Source: Candidatus Uhrbacteria bacterium
Lineage (GTDB): Bacteria > Patescibacteriota > Patescibacteriia > UBA9934 > GWF2-40-263
Assembly (NCBI GenBank): GCA_016188475.1
Contig: JACPHT010000009.1
Location: forward strand, 1-53,550
DNA: 53,550 nt
Direction of reading: 5' to 3'
Below are positions 44,541 through 53,550 of this stretch, in pieces. A program made the position numbers and the translations under genes. Every line of letters begins with the position of its first letter. Within the stretch, counting starts at the first letter, position 1. The notes beneath the pieces were generated by a model, which worked only from the letters and a program-made list of their open reading frames with translations, was not told where the DNA came from and did not search any database.

Positions 44541-45241
44541 GTTCCAGGAAATGTCTGTAAGCCGAATTTTGTCTGCCCCGCACCTTTGTGAAAAGGTGCT
44601 GGGGAGATGATCATCTATCTAGCCCGACCATTGCTGGCCGGATCAAGACCGGCAAAACCGGTCAATAGCGAGCTACCAAATTTGCTCTTACACCAGACCG
44701 CGCCGTCGCTCCTTGCGGAGCTGTGGCGGGTCCGCCGTAGTTCATAATTTATGAACGAAGGCGGAAAGGGTTTTCCGCGCACTTATGTCACCATAAGGCG
44801 AAACGCGTGGCATTCGTGAGAACCCCCAACGAACACATCGCATTACTTTTCACGTTTCGAACTAACAGAGGTCGGAGGTCGGAAGTCAGATGTCGGAAGC
44901 AGGATGTCAGAAATTATTTTTGACTTATTATTCCCGACTTCTTATTTCTGATTTCTGACCTCTGTTAGTTCTAGTATTGTCTCTGTGGCACTTTCCCTAG
45001 GTTTTGATTCCGGAATCATGGAACAGATTTCTCCAATTCCGCGACTCCCGATTCTTATACCTGGTCGCTGTTAGCGACTTTCTTTTTTACAAACATCTTG
45101 CGAAGTTTGTGGTGTTCGGACTTTCCTCTACGAACAGAAGTCGGAAGTCAGAGGTCGGAAGTATGATGTCAGATTTTTTTCCGACTTCTTATTTCTGATT
45201 TCTGACCTCTGTTCGTAGTGATCACCCGACATTCCTGGAAC
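44541..45241 (-). ncRNA. rnpB: RNase P RNA, A-type with expanded P3 and P12
   Basis: P1 GTTCCAGGAATGTC/GACATTTCCTGGAAC; AGAGGAAAGTCCGAACACC; GGGAAAGTGCCACAGAGAC; GACAAAATTCGGCTTACAG. Confidence 0.93.
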
Positions 45242-45271
45242 GGATTAATGATATCAAAATGGGCGGTTTTG

Positions 45272-46255
45272 TCAATAGACACCGATTTTATTTCGCACAT
45301 CTTTCATTTTTTGTTCAGCCAATATTTGCGCCTTTTTTGCGCCTTGATCCAAGATGTTTTTCAATTCAGTTTCATCTGACAAATATGTTTTGATTTTATT
45401 TTGAAGTGGCTTTAGAAAATCATTGAGATGCTTTGCAAGGTCTTCTTTGAATTCTTTATATCCTTTGCCTTTGTACGATTCTTCAATCTGATTATTTGTT
45501 TGTCCAGTAACAAGTGAATAAATAGTAATTAGATTTGCAAGGCCTTTTCGTTTTTCATCGTACTTTATTGTGCCTTGCGAATCTGTTACAGCGCTTTTGA
45601 TTTTTTTCTCAATGGTTTTATCATCATCCATAAGTGAGATGAAATTTTTCTCGCTCTTTGCTGATTTTGACATTTTTATTTCTGGATCATCAAGTCCCAT
45701 TATTCTTGCACCTTCTTTTCTGATTTGCGGTTTTGGAATCGTGAATGTTTCTCCAAATCGTTTGTTAAAACGTTCTGCTAAATCTCGTGCAAGCTCGACA
45801 TGTTGTTTTTGATCCTCACCAACTGGGACAATCTCTGTTTCATACAAAAGAATGTCCGCGGCCATTAGCACTGGATAATCAAACAAACCAACAGTAACAG
45901 CTTCGCCTTTGCCGCGCGTTTTGTCTTTGTATTGAGTCATGCGTTCGAGTTCTCCCATGTGAGCAATACAATTTAGGATCCACGCAAGTTCAGTGTGCTG
46001 TGGCACATGTGATTGTTGAAACAGAAGAGTTTTTTTAGGATCAACACCTGCCGCAAGATAAGTCGCTGTCGCGAACATTATATTTTTGCGAAGCATTTCT
46101 GGCTCTTGCGGAACTGTTATGGCGTGATAATCAACAACAAACAATACGTTTGTGTTGCCAGAGTCTTGAAGTTTTACAAACGGTTCGATCGCTCCGAAGT
46201 AATTACCAATGTGGAGTACCCCAGAAGGCTGAAGAGCTGTGAGAACTTTTGACAT
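45272..46255 (-). CDS. trpS: Tryptophanyl-tRNA synthetase
   Basis: TALQPSGVLHIGNYFGAI; KMSKSAKSEKNFISL. Confidence 0.93.
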   Translation of the reverse strand: MSKVLTALQPSGVLHIGNYFGAIEPFVKLQDSGNTNVLFVVDYHAITVPQEPEMLRKNIMFATATYLAAGVDPKKTLLFQQSHVPQHTELAWILNCIAHMGELERMTQYKDKTRGKGEAVTVGLFDYPVLMAADILLYETEIVPVGEDQKQHVELARDLAERFNKRFGETFTIPKPQIRKEGARIMGLDDPEIKMSKSAKSEKNFISLMDDDKTIEKKIKSAVTDSQGTIKYDEKRKGLANLITIYSLVTGQTNNQIEESYKGKGYKEFKEDLAKHLNDFLKPLQNKIKTYLSDETELKNILDQGAKKAQILAEQKMKDVRNKIGVY

Positions 46256-46606
46256 ATTGCAGTCATGGTAACAAAGAAGTAGAAAAATGAAAAATCGTCC
46301 GGTTGGATTGTATGTATCCTCTGTTCTTGACCGCCACAGAAAATGTCTAATGACGAATATCAAATAAATGTAGATTACGACGAGCTGTCCTAAAATTTAT
46401 TCCTTCGACAGGCTCAGGAGATAAATTTTTGGTCATTAGTTTTTAATTTGTCATTTAGAAATAGAAAATTTTTTACATGTTGTGAATTACAAAAGTCCAC
46501 TTTTGTAATTCTGAGGGAGAGAAGCGACCGAAGAATATCTTAAAATACATGATCCTTCACTTCGTTCAGGATGACACAATGGGACTTTCGTAATTCATAG
46601 CTACAT

Positions 46607-46679
46607 GAGCAGTTTACGCCATATCGGAGGGAACAACGGCGAAGAGTCCGTTGGCCCGGAGATATGGCGTAAACTGCTC
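46607..46679. repeat. Hairpin resembling the apical domain of element B
   Basis: GAGCAGTTTACGCCATATC / GATATGGCGTAAACTGCTC around GGAGGGAACAACGGCGAAGAGTCCGTTGGCCCGGA. Confidence 0.7.
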
Positions 46680-46687
46680 CTTTCAAA

Positions 46688-46724
46688 AATGAAAAATCGC
46701 CGCTCAAGGGAGCGACGATTTTTT
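46688..46724 (-). terminator. Intrinsic terminator of rnj
   Basis: Minus strand: AAATCGTCGCTCC-ctt-GAGCGGCGATTTTTC. Confidence 0.75.
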
Positions 46725-46726
46725 TC

Positions 46727-48511
46727 TTACATTTCCAGAATGACCGGAAGAATCATTGGGCGGCGTTCGATTTTTTTATAAAAGAACGTTCCCAGACTGT
46801 CGCGAATTTGTTCACGCACATATTTTGGATCCGCTTCAGATTTTGGATCTTTGTCCGCCATTGCTTTTCGAACTTCATTTCGCGTTTCTTCAATAAGCTC
46901 GCGATGTTCTTTCATGAAAATAAAACCGCGACTGATGATATCCGGATTTCCAATGAGCGCGCCGGTTTTTTTATCGATCTGAACAATAATTACGACCATT
47001 CCGTCTTCAGCCAAAACTTTTCTGTCACGAAGAACAACTTGTGACACATCTCCGACTCCAAGCCCGTCAACAAAAATATAATCTGTTGGGACTTTTTCTT
47101 TTGTAAGTATGCCTGTGCCGTTTGAAAAAGCCATTACCTGTCCGTTGTCTACCACAAACACATGGTCTTCATCCAAACCCATCGAGTAAGCAACCTCCGC
47201 ATTTTCTCGAAGAAGAAAATGATTTCCCTCGATTGGAACATAATACTTTGGTTTGAACAAAGCGAGCATCAGTTTGATGTCTTCTTTTTTCGCGTGACCT
47301 CCAGCGTGCACGTCCATCATTTGATAGTTGATGACTTTTGCACCTTTGCGATAAAGAGTATCCATGAGACGTTGAACTGATGCTTCGTTTCCTGGAATAA
47401 CAGAACTTGAAAAGATCACTGTGTCTGTTTTTCGAATTTTTATTGCGCGATGTTCGTTGTTGGCAATGCGGTTAAGCGCGGCATTTTTTTCGCCTTGCGC
47501 GCCTGTACAGATCAGAACGATTTTATTATCAGGATAACTGTCCATCTGTTCAGGTTTGATAAGTGTTGATTGCGAACATTTGATGAATCCAAGTTCTTTT
47601 GCGATTTCAACGTTTGTGCGCATTGAATATCCATCGATCGCGACTTTTTTGCCGAGTTTTTCAGATGATTCAATAATTTGTTTTACGCGCGAGAGCAGGG
47701 AAGCGAATGTTCCGACAACAAGTCGTCCGCTTGCTTTTTCATTTATGTATTCAAGTTCATCACCGATCACTTTTTCACTAACCTGATGTCCTGGCCGGTT
47801 TGAGTTTGTTGAATCTCCCATAAGACATAAGACACCGCTTTTTCCGATCGCGGCGATTTTTTGAAAGTCAGCATGTTGTGCGCCTGCCGGATGGAAATCA
47901 AATTTCCAGTCGCCTGTGTGGCACACAACTCCTTCTGGCGTTTCAATCACAATACCGGCAGAGTCTGGAATGTTGTGGTTGATATGGAAAAAAGAAACAG
48001 TGAATGCGCCAAGTTTTAGGATGTCATCGATTTTTGTAACTTTAACATCGAGTTTCCGTGTGTGAAAGTCTTCTTGTCTTCGTTTGATAATTGCCGCTGA
48101 CATTGGGAGCGCATAGATCGGCGGGTTTCCAATGTTTGGAACTGTATGTGGGATTGCTCCGATGTGATCGTAGTGACCATGAGTAATAATAACTCCACGA
48201 ACATTTTTTTCTTTTCCTTTTAAGTAAGTCATGTTTGGAATGATGTAATCAATTCCAGGCATGTCCTCTTCTGGGAATTGAAGTCCCATGTCAATAAGGA
48301 TGATGTCGTTTTTGTATTCTAGAAGTGTGCAGTTGCGACCGACTTCTTCACAGCCTCCAAGAACCATAATACGAAGATGTTCGTCGCTTGCGTGAATTTG
48401 CGGTTGTTTTTGAAGTTGCTTTGCGCGGAATACGCGCCCTTTGAAGCGACTGTGACCACGCGGATTGCGCGTGCCAGAGTTGCGTGTTGTTGTTGGTTGT
48501 TTAGGGGACAT
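46727..48511 (-). CDS. rnj: Ribonuclease J family metallo-beta-lactamase RNase
   Basis: ITHGHYDHIGAIP; HTGDWKFD; basic N-terminal tail. Confidence 0.93.
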   Translation of the reverse strand: MSPKQPTTTRNSGTRNPRGHSRFKGRVFRAKQLQKQPQIHASDEHLRIMVLGGCEEVGRNCTLLEYKNDIILIDMGLQFPEEDMPGIDYIIPNMTYLKGKEKNVRGVIITHGHYDHIGAIPHTVPNIGNPPIYALPMSAAIIKRRQEDFHTRKLDVKVTKIDDILKLGAFTVSFFHINHNIPDSAGIVIETPEGVVCHTGDWKFDFHPAGAQHADFQKIAAIGKSGVLCLMGDSTNSNRPGHQVSEKVIGDELEYINEKASGRLVVGTFASLLSRVKQIIESSEKLGKKVAIDGYSMRTNVEIAKELGFIKCSQSTLIKPEQMDSYPDNKIVLICTGAQGEKNAALNRIANNEHRAIKIRKTDTVIFSSSVIPGNEASVQRLMDTLYRKGAKVINYQMMDVHAGGHAKKEDIKLMLALFKPKYYVPIEGNHFLLRENAEVAYSMGLDEDHVFVVDNGQVMAFSNGTGILTKEKVPTDYIFVDGLGVGDVSQVVLRDRKVLAEDGMVVIIVQIDKKTGALIGNPDIISRGFIFMKEHRELIEETRNEVRKAMADKDPKSEADPKYVREQIRDSLGTFFYKKIERRPMILPVILEM

Positions 48512-48722
48512 AAGTGTTTAGTTAGTAGTAAGGTAGCAGAGTAGCAAAGTAGCAAAGGGAGGAATTAGGAAATGGAAATTTGGAATTAAGAATCAAAAAA
48601 GACAAGTATTTCTAATTCCATTTAGTATTAAATTGTAAAGAACAAACGATGTTAAACGATACGTGATCTTTTTGAGGTGCGCGTTTTGCGTGCAACCGGA
48701 AAAAAGCACGTTATATTAATTC

Positions 48723-48807
48723 TGGTGGGCGAGGGGAGACTCGAACTCCCAAGGATTGCTCCATACGCTTCTGAGACGTACGCGTATACCAATTCCGCCA
48801 CCCGCCC
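48723..48807 (-). tRNA. tRNA-Leu (CAG)
   Basis: GGGCGGGTGGCGGAATTGGTATACGC; anticodon loop CTCAGAA; long variable arm; GGGAGTTCGAGTCTCCC; encoded CCA. Confidence 0.93.
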
Positions 48808-48868
48808 GTTTAAGTTCCACGGCTTCCGGCGGAGCCGGATCCGGCCTTTAGGCCGGAAAAGCCGTGGG

Positions 48869-50617
48869 CTACCGAAACGTCTTCTTCTTTTTAATATACC
48901 ACTCATTTATATTTGCAAATCTATCAAATGGAACGCGGATTGAATCTAGTTTCACGTTTTGGATATCTCGTGAAACCGCGTAGTTATATTTTGATTGATA
49001 TAAGAATATCGCAGGAAGATCATCGACTATTTTTTCTTCAAACGTTTTATAATCGTTTTGTCGTTCTTCTGTTTTAATTGTTGAGCGCGCTGACTCGAGA
49101 AGTTTATCAACGTCAGCGTTTTGATATTCAACGATATTGAGCCCAGCACTTCCTATTTGTGAAGAATGCCAGAACAAATATGGATCTTGAGTTGTGTCAA
49201 ACATTACAGTTGTTAACAAAAGTTCGAAGTTGCGAGGTGAAATAACTTCATCAAAAAATGTTTGAGAAGGGATCGTGATTATTTCAATTTCGAGCCCGAT
49301 AGTTTCAAGTTGAGACTTAATATATCGCGCAACAAGCGAAAATTCTTCACCTGATGGAACTGTAAGTGTGAATTTGTTTGGTTTTTTTGTTTCTTGAGAT
49401 CCATCGGCTTCGCTCACTTTGTTCGCTTCGCTCGGGATGACATCGGAAACGATTTTTGCTTCTTTCAATAAAGTTTTTGCTTTTTCAAGATCAATGGCTT
49501 GTGTTGCTTCAGCATTTTTATATCCAGGCATGCCAGACAAGAGTGGGCCGTTTATGACATATCCTTGTCCTTGGATTATGTTGTTAACGATTTCTGTTTT
49601 GTCGATTGCAAGCGAAATGGCCTCACGAACACCCCTTTTTTTCAGCTGTTCATTTGTTTTTTGATTGAAGTATAAAACAACTTCACGATCAATAAGAGGG
49701 GAGTGTAGCACAATAGTTCGATTTTGTCCAGCCTGATCCTTTTCTTCAAATGGAATCACGCTTACCCCTTTGACATATTTGTTTTCAAGAGCATCAAACG
49801 CACTTTTTTGATCAGGATAAAATTGGAAAGTTAATCTTTTGATGAAAGCTTGCGGTTGGTACCAATCTTTGAATGGTTTGAGTGTGTAAGACCTGATTGA
49901 TCCTTTTTTATCTTTTGTGAATTCTCCAAATTGGAAAGGGCCGCTTCCAACAGGTTGTAAGTTTAGTGCGGCAAGCGGGGCATTTTGTGGAAGGACATCA
50001 GCCCACAATCCAGAAGGCAAAATTCCAACAGTTAAATTTTGTAAAAAAGATGCAGATGGTTTTTCCAATGTAAATGAGACAACCCGATCTTCTTCTTGCA
50101 CGACTGTAACGTTTTTAAACGTGCCATAAAGTGGGCTGTGATATGCCGGATTTTGAATCGCATTGATTGTGAAAAGAATGTCGCGAGCTAAAATAGGATC
50201 GCCATTGTGGAAACGCGCGTTTTCACGAATAGTTGCTGTGATCACGGTTCCTTCTTCATTTATGTTTATTGATTCTGCCAAATCCGGAACCAAGCCTTCT
50301 TCCGGTTTCCATTGCATGAGACCTGAATAGATAAGTGCGACAAGATCTTTGTCAACATCGTTTGAAGTCGCGTAAAGTGGGTTTATCAACTGGGGCTCGC
50401 CAATGAGAGCTTCTGTATACTCACCTCCTTGAGTTGGAATTTCTACCTGATTGATAAATAAATATAAACCAATCAGAGAGGCTATTGAAACAACAATAAG
50501 CAGCAATGCTGTTTGAATTATTTGTTGTTCTGTTTTTGAAAGAACATTTGAGATTTGTTTCCATTGTCTTAAAGTTGGAAAGAAACGCGTTTTAGATACA
50601 GAAAGCACCTGACGCAT
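48869..50617 (-). CDS. ABC transporter peptide-binding protein (SBP_bac_5-like)
   Basis: Signal/TM; LIGEPQLINPLYATSNDVDKDLVALIYSGLMQW; ARFHNGDPILARDILFT. Confidence 0.9.
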   Translation of the reverse strand: MRQVLSVSKTRFFPTLRQWKQISNVLSKTEQQIIQTALLLIVVSIASLIGLYLFINQVEIPTQGGEYTEALIGEPQLINPLYATSNDVDKDLVALIYSGLMQWKPEEGLVPDLAESININEEGTVITATIRENARFHNGDPILARDILFTINAIQNPAYHSPLYGTFKNVTVVQEEDRVVSFTLEKPSASFLQNLTVGILPSGLWADVLPQNAPLAALNLQPVGSGPFQFGEFTKDKKGSIRSYTLKPFKDWYQPQAFIKRLTFQFYPDQKSAFDALENKYVKGVSVIPFEEKDQAGQNRTIVLHSPLIDREVVLYFNQKTNEQLKKRGVREAISLAIDKTEIVNNIIQGQGYVINGPLLSGMPGYKNAEATQAIDLEKAKTLLKEAKIVSDVIPSEANKVSEADGSQETKKPNKFTLTVPSGEEFSLVARYIKSQLETIGLEIEIITIPSQTFFDEVISPRNFELLLTTVMFDTTQDPYLFWHSSQIGSAGLNIVEYQNADVDKLLESARSTIKTEERQNDYKTFEEKIVDDLPAIFLYQSKYNYAVSRDIQNVKLDSIRVPFDRFANINEWYIKKKKTFR

Positions 50618-50699
50618 TGTCAGGTCTTTGGTTTGATTGAAATTTGGTCGTTTTGTAAAAGGAAACAGATGTTAAACAAGCCTTGGATTATGAAAGAAT

Positions 50700-50805
50700 C
50701 AAAATTTTACTTCCTGAGCTTGTCGAAGGATAAAATTTTGTTTGAATCATGGTTGCAGCCTTCGACCGTTCGACAAGCTCACTGGAAGCCGGCTTAGGCA
50801 ATATT
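50700..50805. repeat. REP-like palindromic repeat
   Basis: CTGAGCTTGTCGAAGG...CCTTCGACCGTTCGACAAGCTCA; shared with 24.9-25.1 kb. Confidence 0.8.
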
Positions 50806-50813
50806 TATTGTTA

Positions 50814-51035
50814 TCACACCAAAGCGTTTGCGAGAGCTACACCAAAAAATAGGATTGCAAGAAGGATTGTGAGTTGAAATAGTTTTTTTTCCACCCCGCG
50901 TTTTGTGCGGTACACATTTCCGCCTCCGCCAAAAGCGGCTCCAATTCCAGTTCCACATGATTGCAAAAGAATTGCGGCAGAAAGCAAAACAGCCAATACG
51001 ATTTGTGCGATATTAAGTATTGATTGAAGATTCAT
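50814..51035 (-). CDS. secG: Preprotein translocase subunit SecG
   Basis: IVLAVLLSAAILLQSCGTGIGAAFGGGGNVYRTKRGVEKKLFQLTILLAILFF. Confidence 0.9.
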   Translation of the reverse strand: MNLQSILNIAQIVLAVLLSAAILLQSCGTGIGAAFGGGGNVYRTKRGVEKKLFQLTILLAILFFGVALANALV

Positions 51036-51069
51036 ATCGTCCAAATACTAACAAATCAGCGAGAATACG

Positions 51070-51180
51070 TCAACGGGCGAGCTTTCGTTTCATTCCTTTT
51101 CCAGACATTTTCATTTTTGGTCGTTTCTTTTTCTCTCTACGCTTTGTTTTCTGTTCAATTTTTTCTTTTTCGTATTCCAT
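51070..51180 (-). CDS. Small basic hypothetical protein (36 aa)
   Basis: MEYEKEKIEQKTKRREKKKRPKMKMSGKGMKRKLAR; upstream AAGAGGAATA. Confidence 0.5.
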   Translation of the reverse strand: MEYEKEKIEQKTKRREKKKRPKMKMSGKGMKRKLAR

Positions 51181-51242
51181 ATTATTCCTCTTACCACTCG
51201 CCCCTTATCTCCCTTCCTCCATTTTCATGATATTATATACTT

Positions 51243-51959
51243 ATGTTAACAGATTTTGAGATTCACAAAAAGCGAAACTGGGTTGCTACTGTGGCGACAC
51301 TTGTTGTTATTTTGCTGCTTTCTTTTTTTGTATGGCGAGTTTTGTCTCTTGCAAGACAGATTCAAACAGGTGAAATAAACCCCACGAGTTTTGATTTTAG
51401 TGATCAGTCAATGTCCAGTTTGCGTATTGCGGCAATTCCGATTTCAGATCAGCCTTCAAATGTTGTTTCAACAGACGATCAATCGCTTGGAAGAAAAGAC
51501 GCGCCAGTTACAATTGTTGAATTTGCAGATTTTCAATGTCCGTATTCACGCGAAGCGAGTTTTGTGATGCGCGAGTTGGCTCTCAAATATCCAGAGAAAA
51601 TAAATTTTATTTATCGCGATTTTCCTTTGTCTGATGTCCACCCACTGGCGAGAAAAGCGGCAGAGGCGAGCGAGTGTGCGGCTGATCAGGGAAAATTTTG
51701 GGAATATCACGACAAGCTTTTTCAAAATCAATCGGATTTGTCGCAAGAGCGTTTTTACCAATTCGCTGCTGAATTGAATTTGAATATTTCATTCTTCCGT
51801 TCGTGTTTGGATTCCGGAACTTATAAAGAAGAAGTTGAAAATGATTATCAAGACGGACTCAAAGCAGGTGTTCGTGGAACTCCGACGTTTTTCATAAACG
51901 GCACAAAGATTCAAGGGGCGATTCCAAAAGATATATTTGAGAAGTTGATTGGAGTTTAG
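51243..51959 (+). CDS. Membrane-anchored DsbA/thioredoxin-like protein
   Basis: TM near N-terminus; APVTIVEFADFQCPYSREASFVMREL; VRGTPTFFINGTKI. Confidence 0.9.
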   Translation: MLTDFEIHKKRNWVATVATLVVILLLSFFVWRVLSLARQIQTGEINPTSFDFSDQSMSSLRIAAIPISDQPSNVVSTDDQSLGRKDAPVTIVEFADFQCPYSREASFVMRELALKYPEKINFIYRDFPLSDVHPLARKAAEASECAADQGKFWEYHDKLFQNQSDLSQERFYQFAAELNLNISFFRSCLDSGTYKEEVENDYQDGLKAGVRGTPTFFINGTKIQGAIPKDIFEKLIGV

Positions 51960-52065
51960 ATTGTTCGGTTCCTCTGTTCTTGATCGCCGCCGTTGGACGT
52001 TGAGAAACGTCGTTATTCCCTGAGCTTGTCGAAGGGATAACGACTTGGAAATAAATTTTCTGTGT

Positions 52066-53388
52066 ATGCCAAAACTATCAATAAAATTATTTCCGTTGTT
52101 GGCAATGATGGTTTTGTTTTTGTCTCCGTTTGCTGTTCAAGCTGAAACGACTTGCGCGTGTTTTTGCGCAACGAAAAATGGCGCGGTTCAGGCTTCGGAT
52201 GCGAAAGTTACACCTGATAAATGCGAGTCATTATGTGAAAAAAGCGGTTCGGATTTTCTTTCGTGCGCGAAAACAGCGCGAGAATATCCTGGAAACAACG
52301 CACTGTGTTTTACAGCGGTGGATTGTGAGAAAGTGAAAGGTAAACTTTCTGCAACACAACCGCCGGAGTGTCCGACAGGCATGAAGAACTGTTTTCCAGG
52401 ATCTCAAGCTGTTAAAGCCAAGTTGAATGTGAAAATTGGAACATTGGAAACAGTTGAAGATTTGGGAACTTATGTGAGCGCTGTATACAGTTGGATGCTT
52501 GGAGCCGCCGCAGTAATTGCTGTTGTCTTCATAATGATTGGCGGCTTGCAATGGGTTTTGTCAGCCGGAGGCGCATCGAGTGTTGCAACTGCAAAAAGTC
52601 GAATTAAAAATGGAATCGTTGGTTTATTATTATTGATTTCAGTTTCTCTTATTTTACAAACTGTAAATCCAGAGCTTTTGAAATTACAAGTTCCAAAACC
52701 ATCTCTACTGCGGCAAATTGTTCTTGCTGATAGTTCGTGCGAGAAGTTGGTTCAAGAAGGATATACAATTGAGACAGAACAATCTGCAAAAAAAGAATGT
52801 GGAACTTCTGCAATCATAAAAAAAGACCCGTCAGGAAACGCTGTTGCGGACGGGCTTACATGTCAATACACAAAATGTGCGAAAGGAGCGTGTGTTGGCG
52901 GTCCAGGAAATGAGCAATGTGTTGAATGCCGTTATGTGTCAGCTGGAAATCCATCAAGCCCCGGTAGTGCTTCTCCGTCCGTTTGCAAGATGATGGAAAC
53001 GTCTGTGTATGAAGATCAAATTACAAATGGAATTCGATATCTCAAAAACGCAACTTATTGTACATTTGGAAAAGGAGGATTGGCTGGGGTCGAAGGTTTG
53101 CAAACTTCAACTGACGTTAGCATTACACACGATGCGTGTTTAGAGTATAAAGTTGATTGCCATAGTATAAATGACTGTGAAGGATACGATGATATTAAAG
53201 TTGATTATTATAATAATGGCTCTTTGACAACGGGTGAATTGCGTGACGTAAACGAAACAGTATTCGGATTCTTGTGTATATCAGATCCTTGCGGAGTCAA
53301 AGGAAAAAGTTCAGATATCGTTGGTTGTAGTTTGGATTCGGCTTCGACCGGGTTAAATAGTGCGGAGTGTGATAATATTTTTAAGTGA
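52066..53388 (+). CDS. Cys-rich secreted/membrane protein with a TrbC/VirB2-like two-TM segment
   Basis: Signal peptide; YVSAVYSWMLGAAAVIAVVFIMIGGLQWVLSAGG...RIKNGIVGLLLLISVSLIL. Confidence 0.8.
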   Translation: MPKLSIKLFPLLAMMVLFLSPFAVQAETTCACFCATKNGAVQASDAKVTPDKCESLCEKSGSDFLSCAKTAREYPGNNALCFTAVDCEKVKGKLSATQPPECPTGMKNCFPGSQAVKAKLNVKIGTLETVEDLGTYVSAVYSWMLGAAAVIAVVFIMIGGLQWVLSAGGASSVATAKSRIKNGIVGLLLLISVSLILQTVNPELLKLQVPKPSLLRQIVLADSSCEKLVQEGYTIETEQSAKKECGTSAIIKKDPSGNAVADGLTCQYTKCAKGACVGGPGNEQCVECRYVSAGNPSSPGSASPSVCKMMETSVYEDQITNGIRYLKNATYCTFGKGGLAGVEGLQTSTDVSITHDACLEYKVDCHSINDCEGYDDIKVDYYNNGSLTTGELRDVNETVFGFLCISDPCGVKGKSSDIVGCSLDSASTGLNSAECDNIFK

Positions 53389-53550
53389 CGTTTTGTCTTT
53401 GAACTAACCCTCTGCATAAGGCCACATACATATTGCACTCTCTAAACAAAAGAGATTATGCAATATATCTGGGTTGGATCTGGAATTCGAGGATTTGGAC
53501 GACTCTGCGACTTCGCTCTACGGTGGGGTCGTATGATTACAGAAGAAGCA

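Noticed and set aside
44862-45218. CRISPR-like array suspected from repeated GTCGGAAGTCAGA units
   Set aside because: Units are about 7 nt and degenerate, with no spacers; they form hairpins within RNase P RNA
46256-46363. N-terminal extension of TrpS
   Set aside because: Conserved start MSKVLTALQPSG at 46255
53458-53550. Partial ORF at the right edge (MQYIWVGSGIRGFGRLCDFALRWGRMITEEA)
   Set aside because: Too short and truncated, no clear SD or recognised motif

Overview
The window looks like a chromosomal segment of a Candidate Phyla Radiation (Patescibacteria)-type bacterium; the lineage is inferred from gene content and style, not tested. It has a 23S-5S rRNA operon with no 16S gene in the window. 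The 23S gene carries three putative group I introns, one with a LAGLIDADG ORF. Also present: an A-type RNase P RNA (minus strand), tRNA-Leu(UAG), tRNA-Ala(UGC), tRNA-Arg(CCG) and tRNA-Leu(CAG), a sugar-phosphate gene cluster (two PfkB kinases, class II aldolase, split transketolase, rpe, rpiB), ileS, trpS, ruvA, rnj, secG, a glycosyltransferase/DUF4012 surface-polysaccharide block, lamin-tail and cupredoxin-like surface proteins, and several orphan hypothetical genes with their own promoters. The most interesting unexplained signals are at the RNA level: (i) a two-copy ~295-nt structured element (31.8 kb and 41.6 kb) with apparent compensatory changes; (ii) a matched pair of hairpin domains on either side of the 23S gene; (iii) a tRNA-Ala in the loop of a perfect 17-bp inverted repeat that splits a second tRNA-like sequence; (iv) heptad-repeat hairpins grown into peripheral helices of RNase P RNA and a 23S intron; (v) palindromic repeats inserted in frame in ileS and other genes; (vi) a 23S intron that appears to end in A instead of G. 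Everything was read by eye; no alignment, folding or database search was run.
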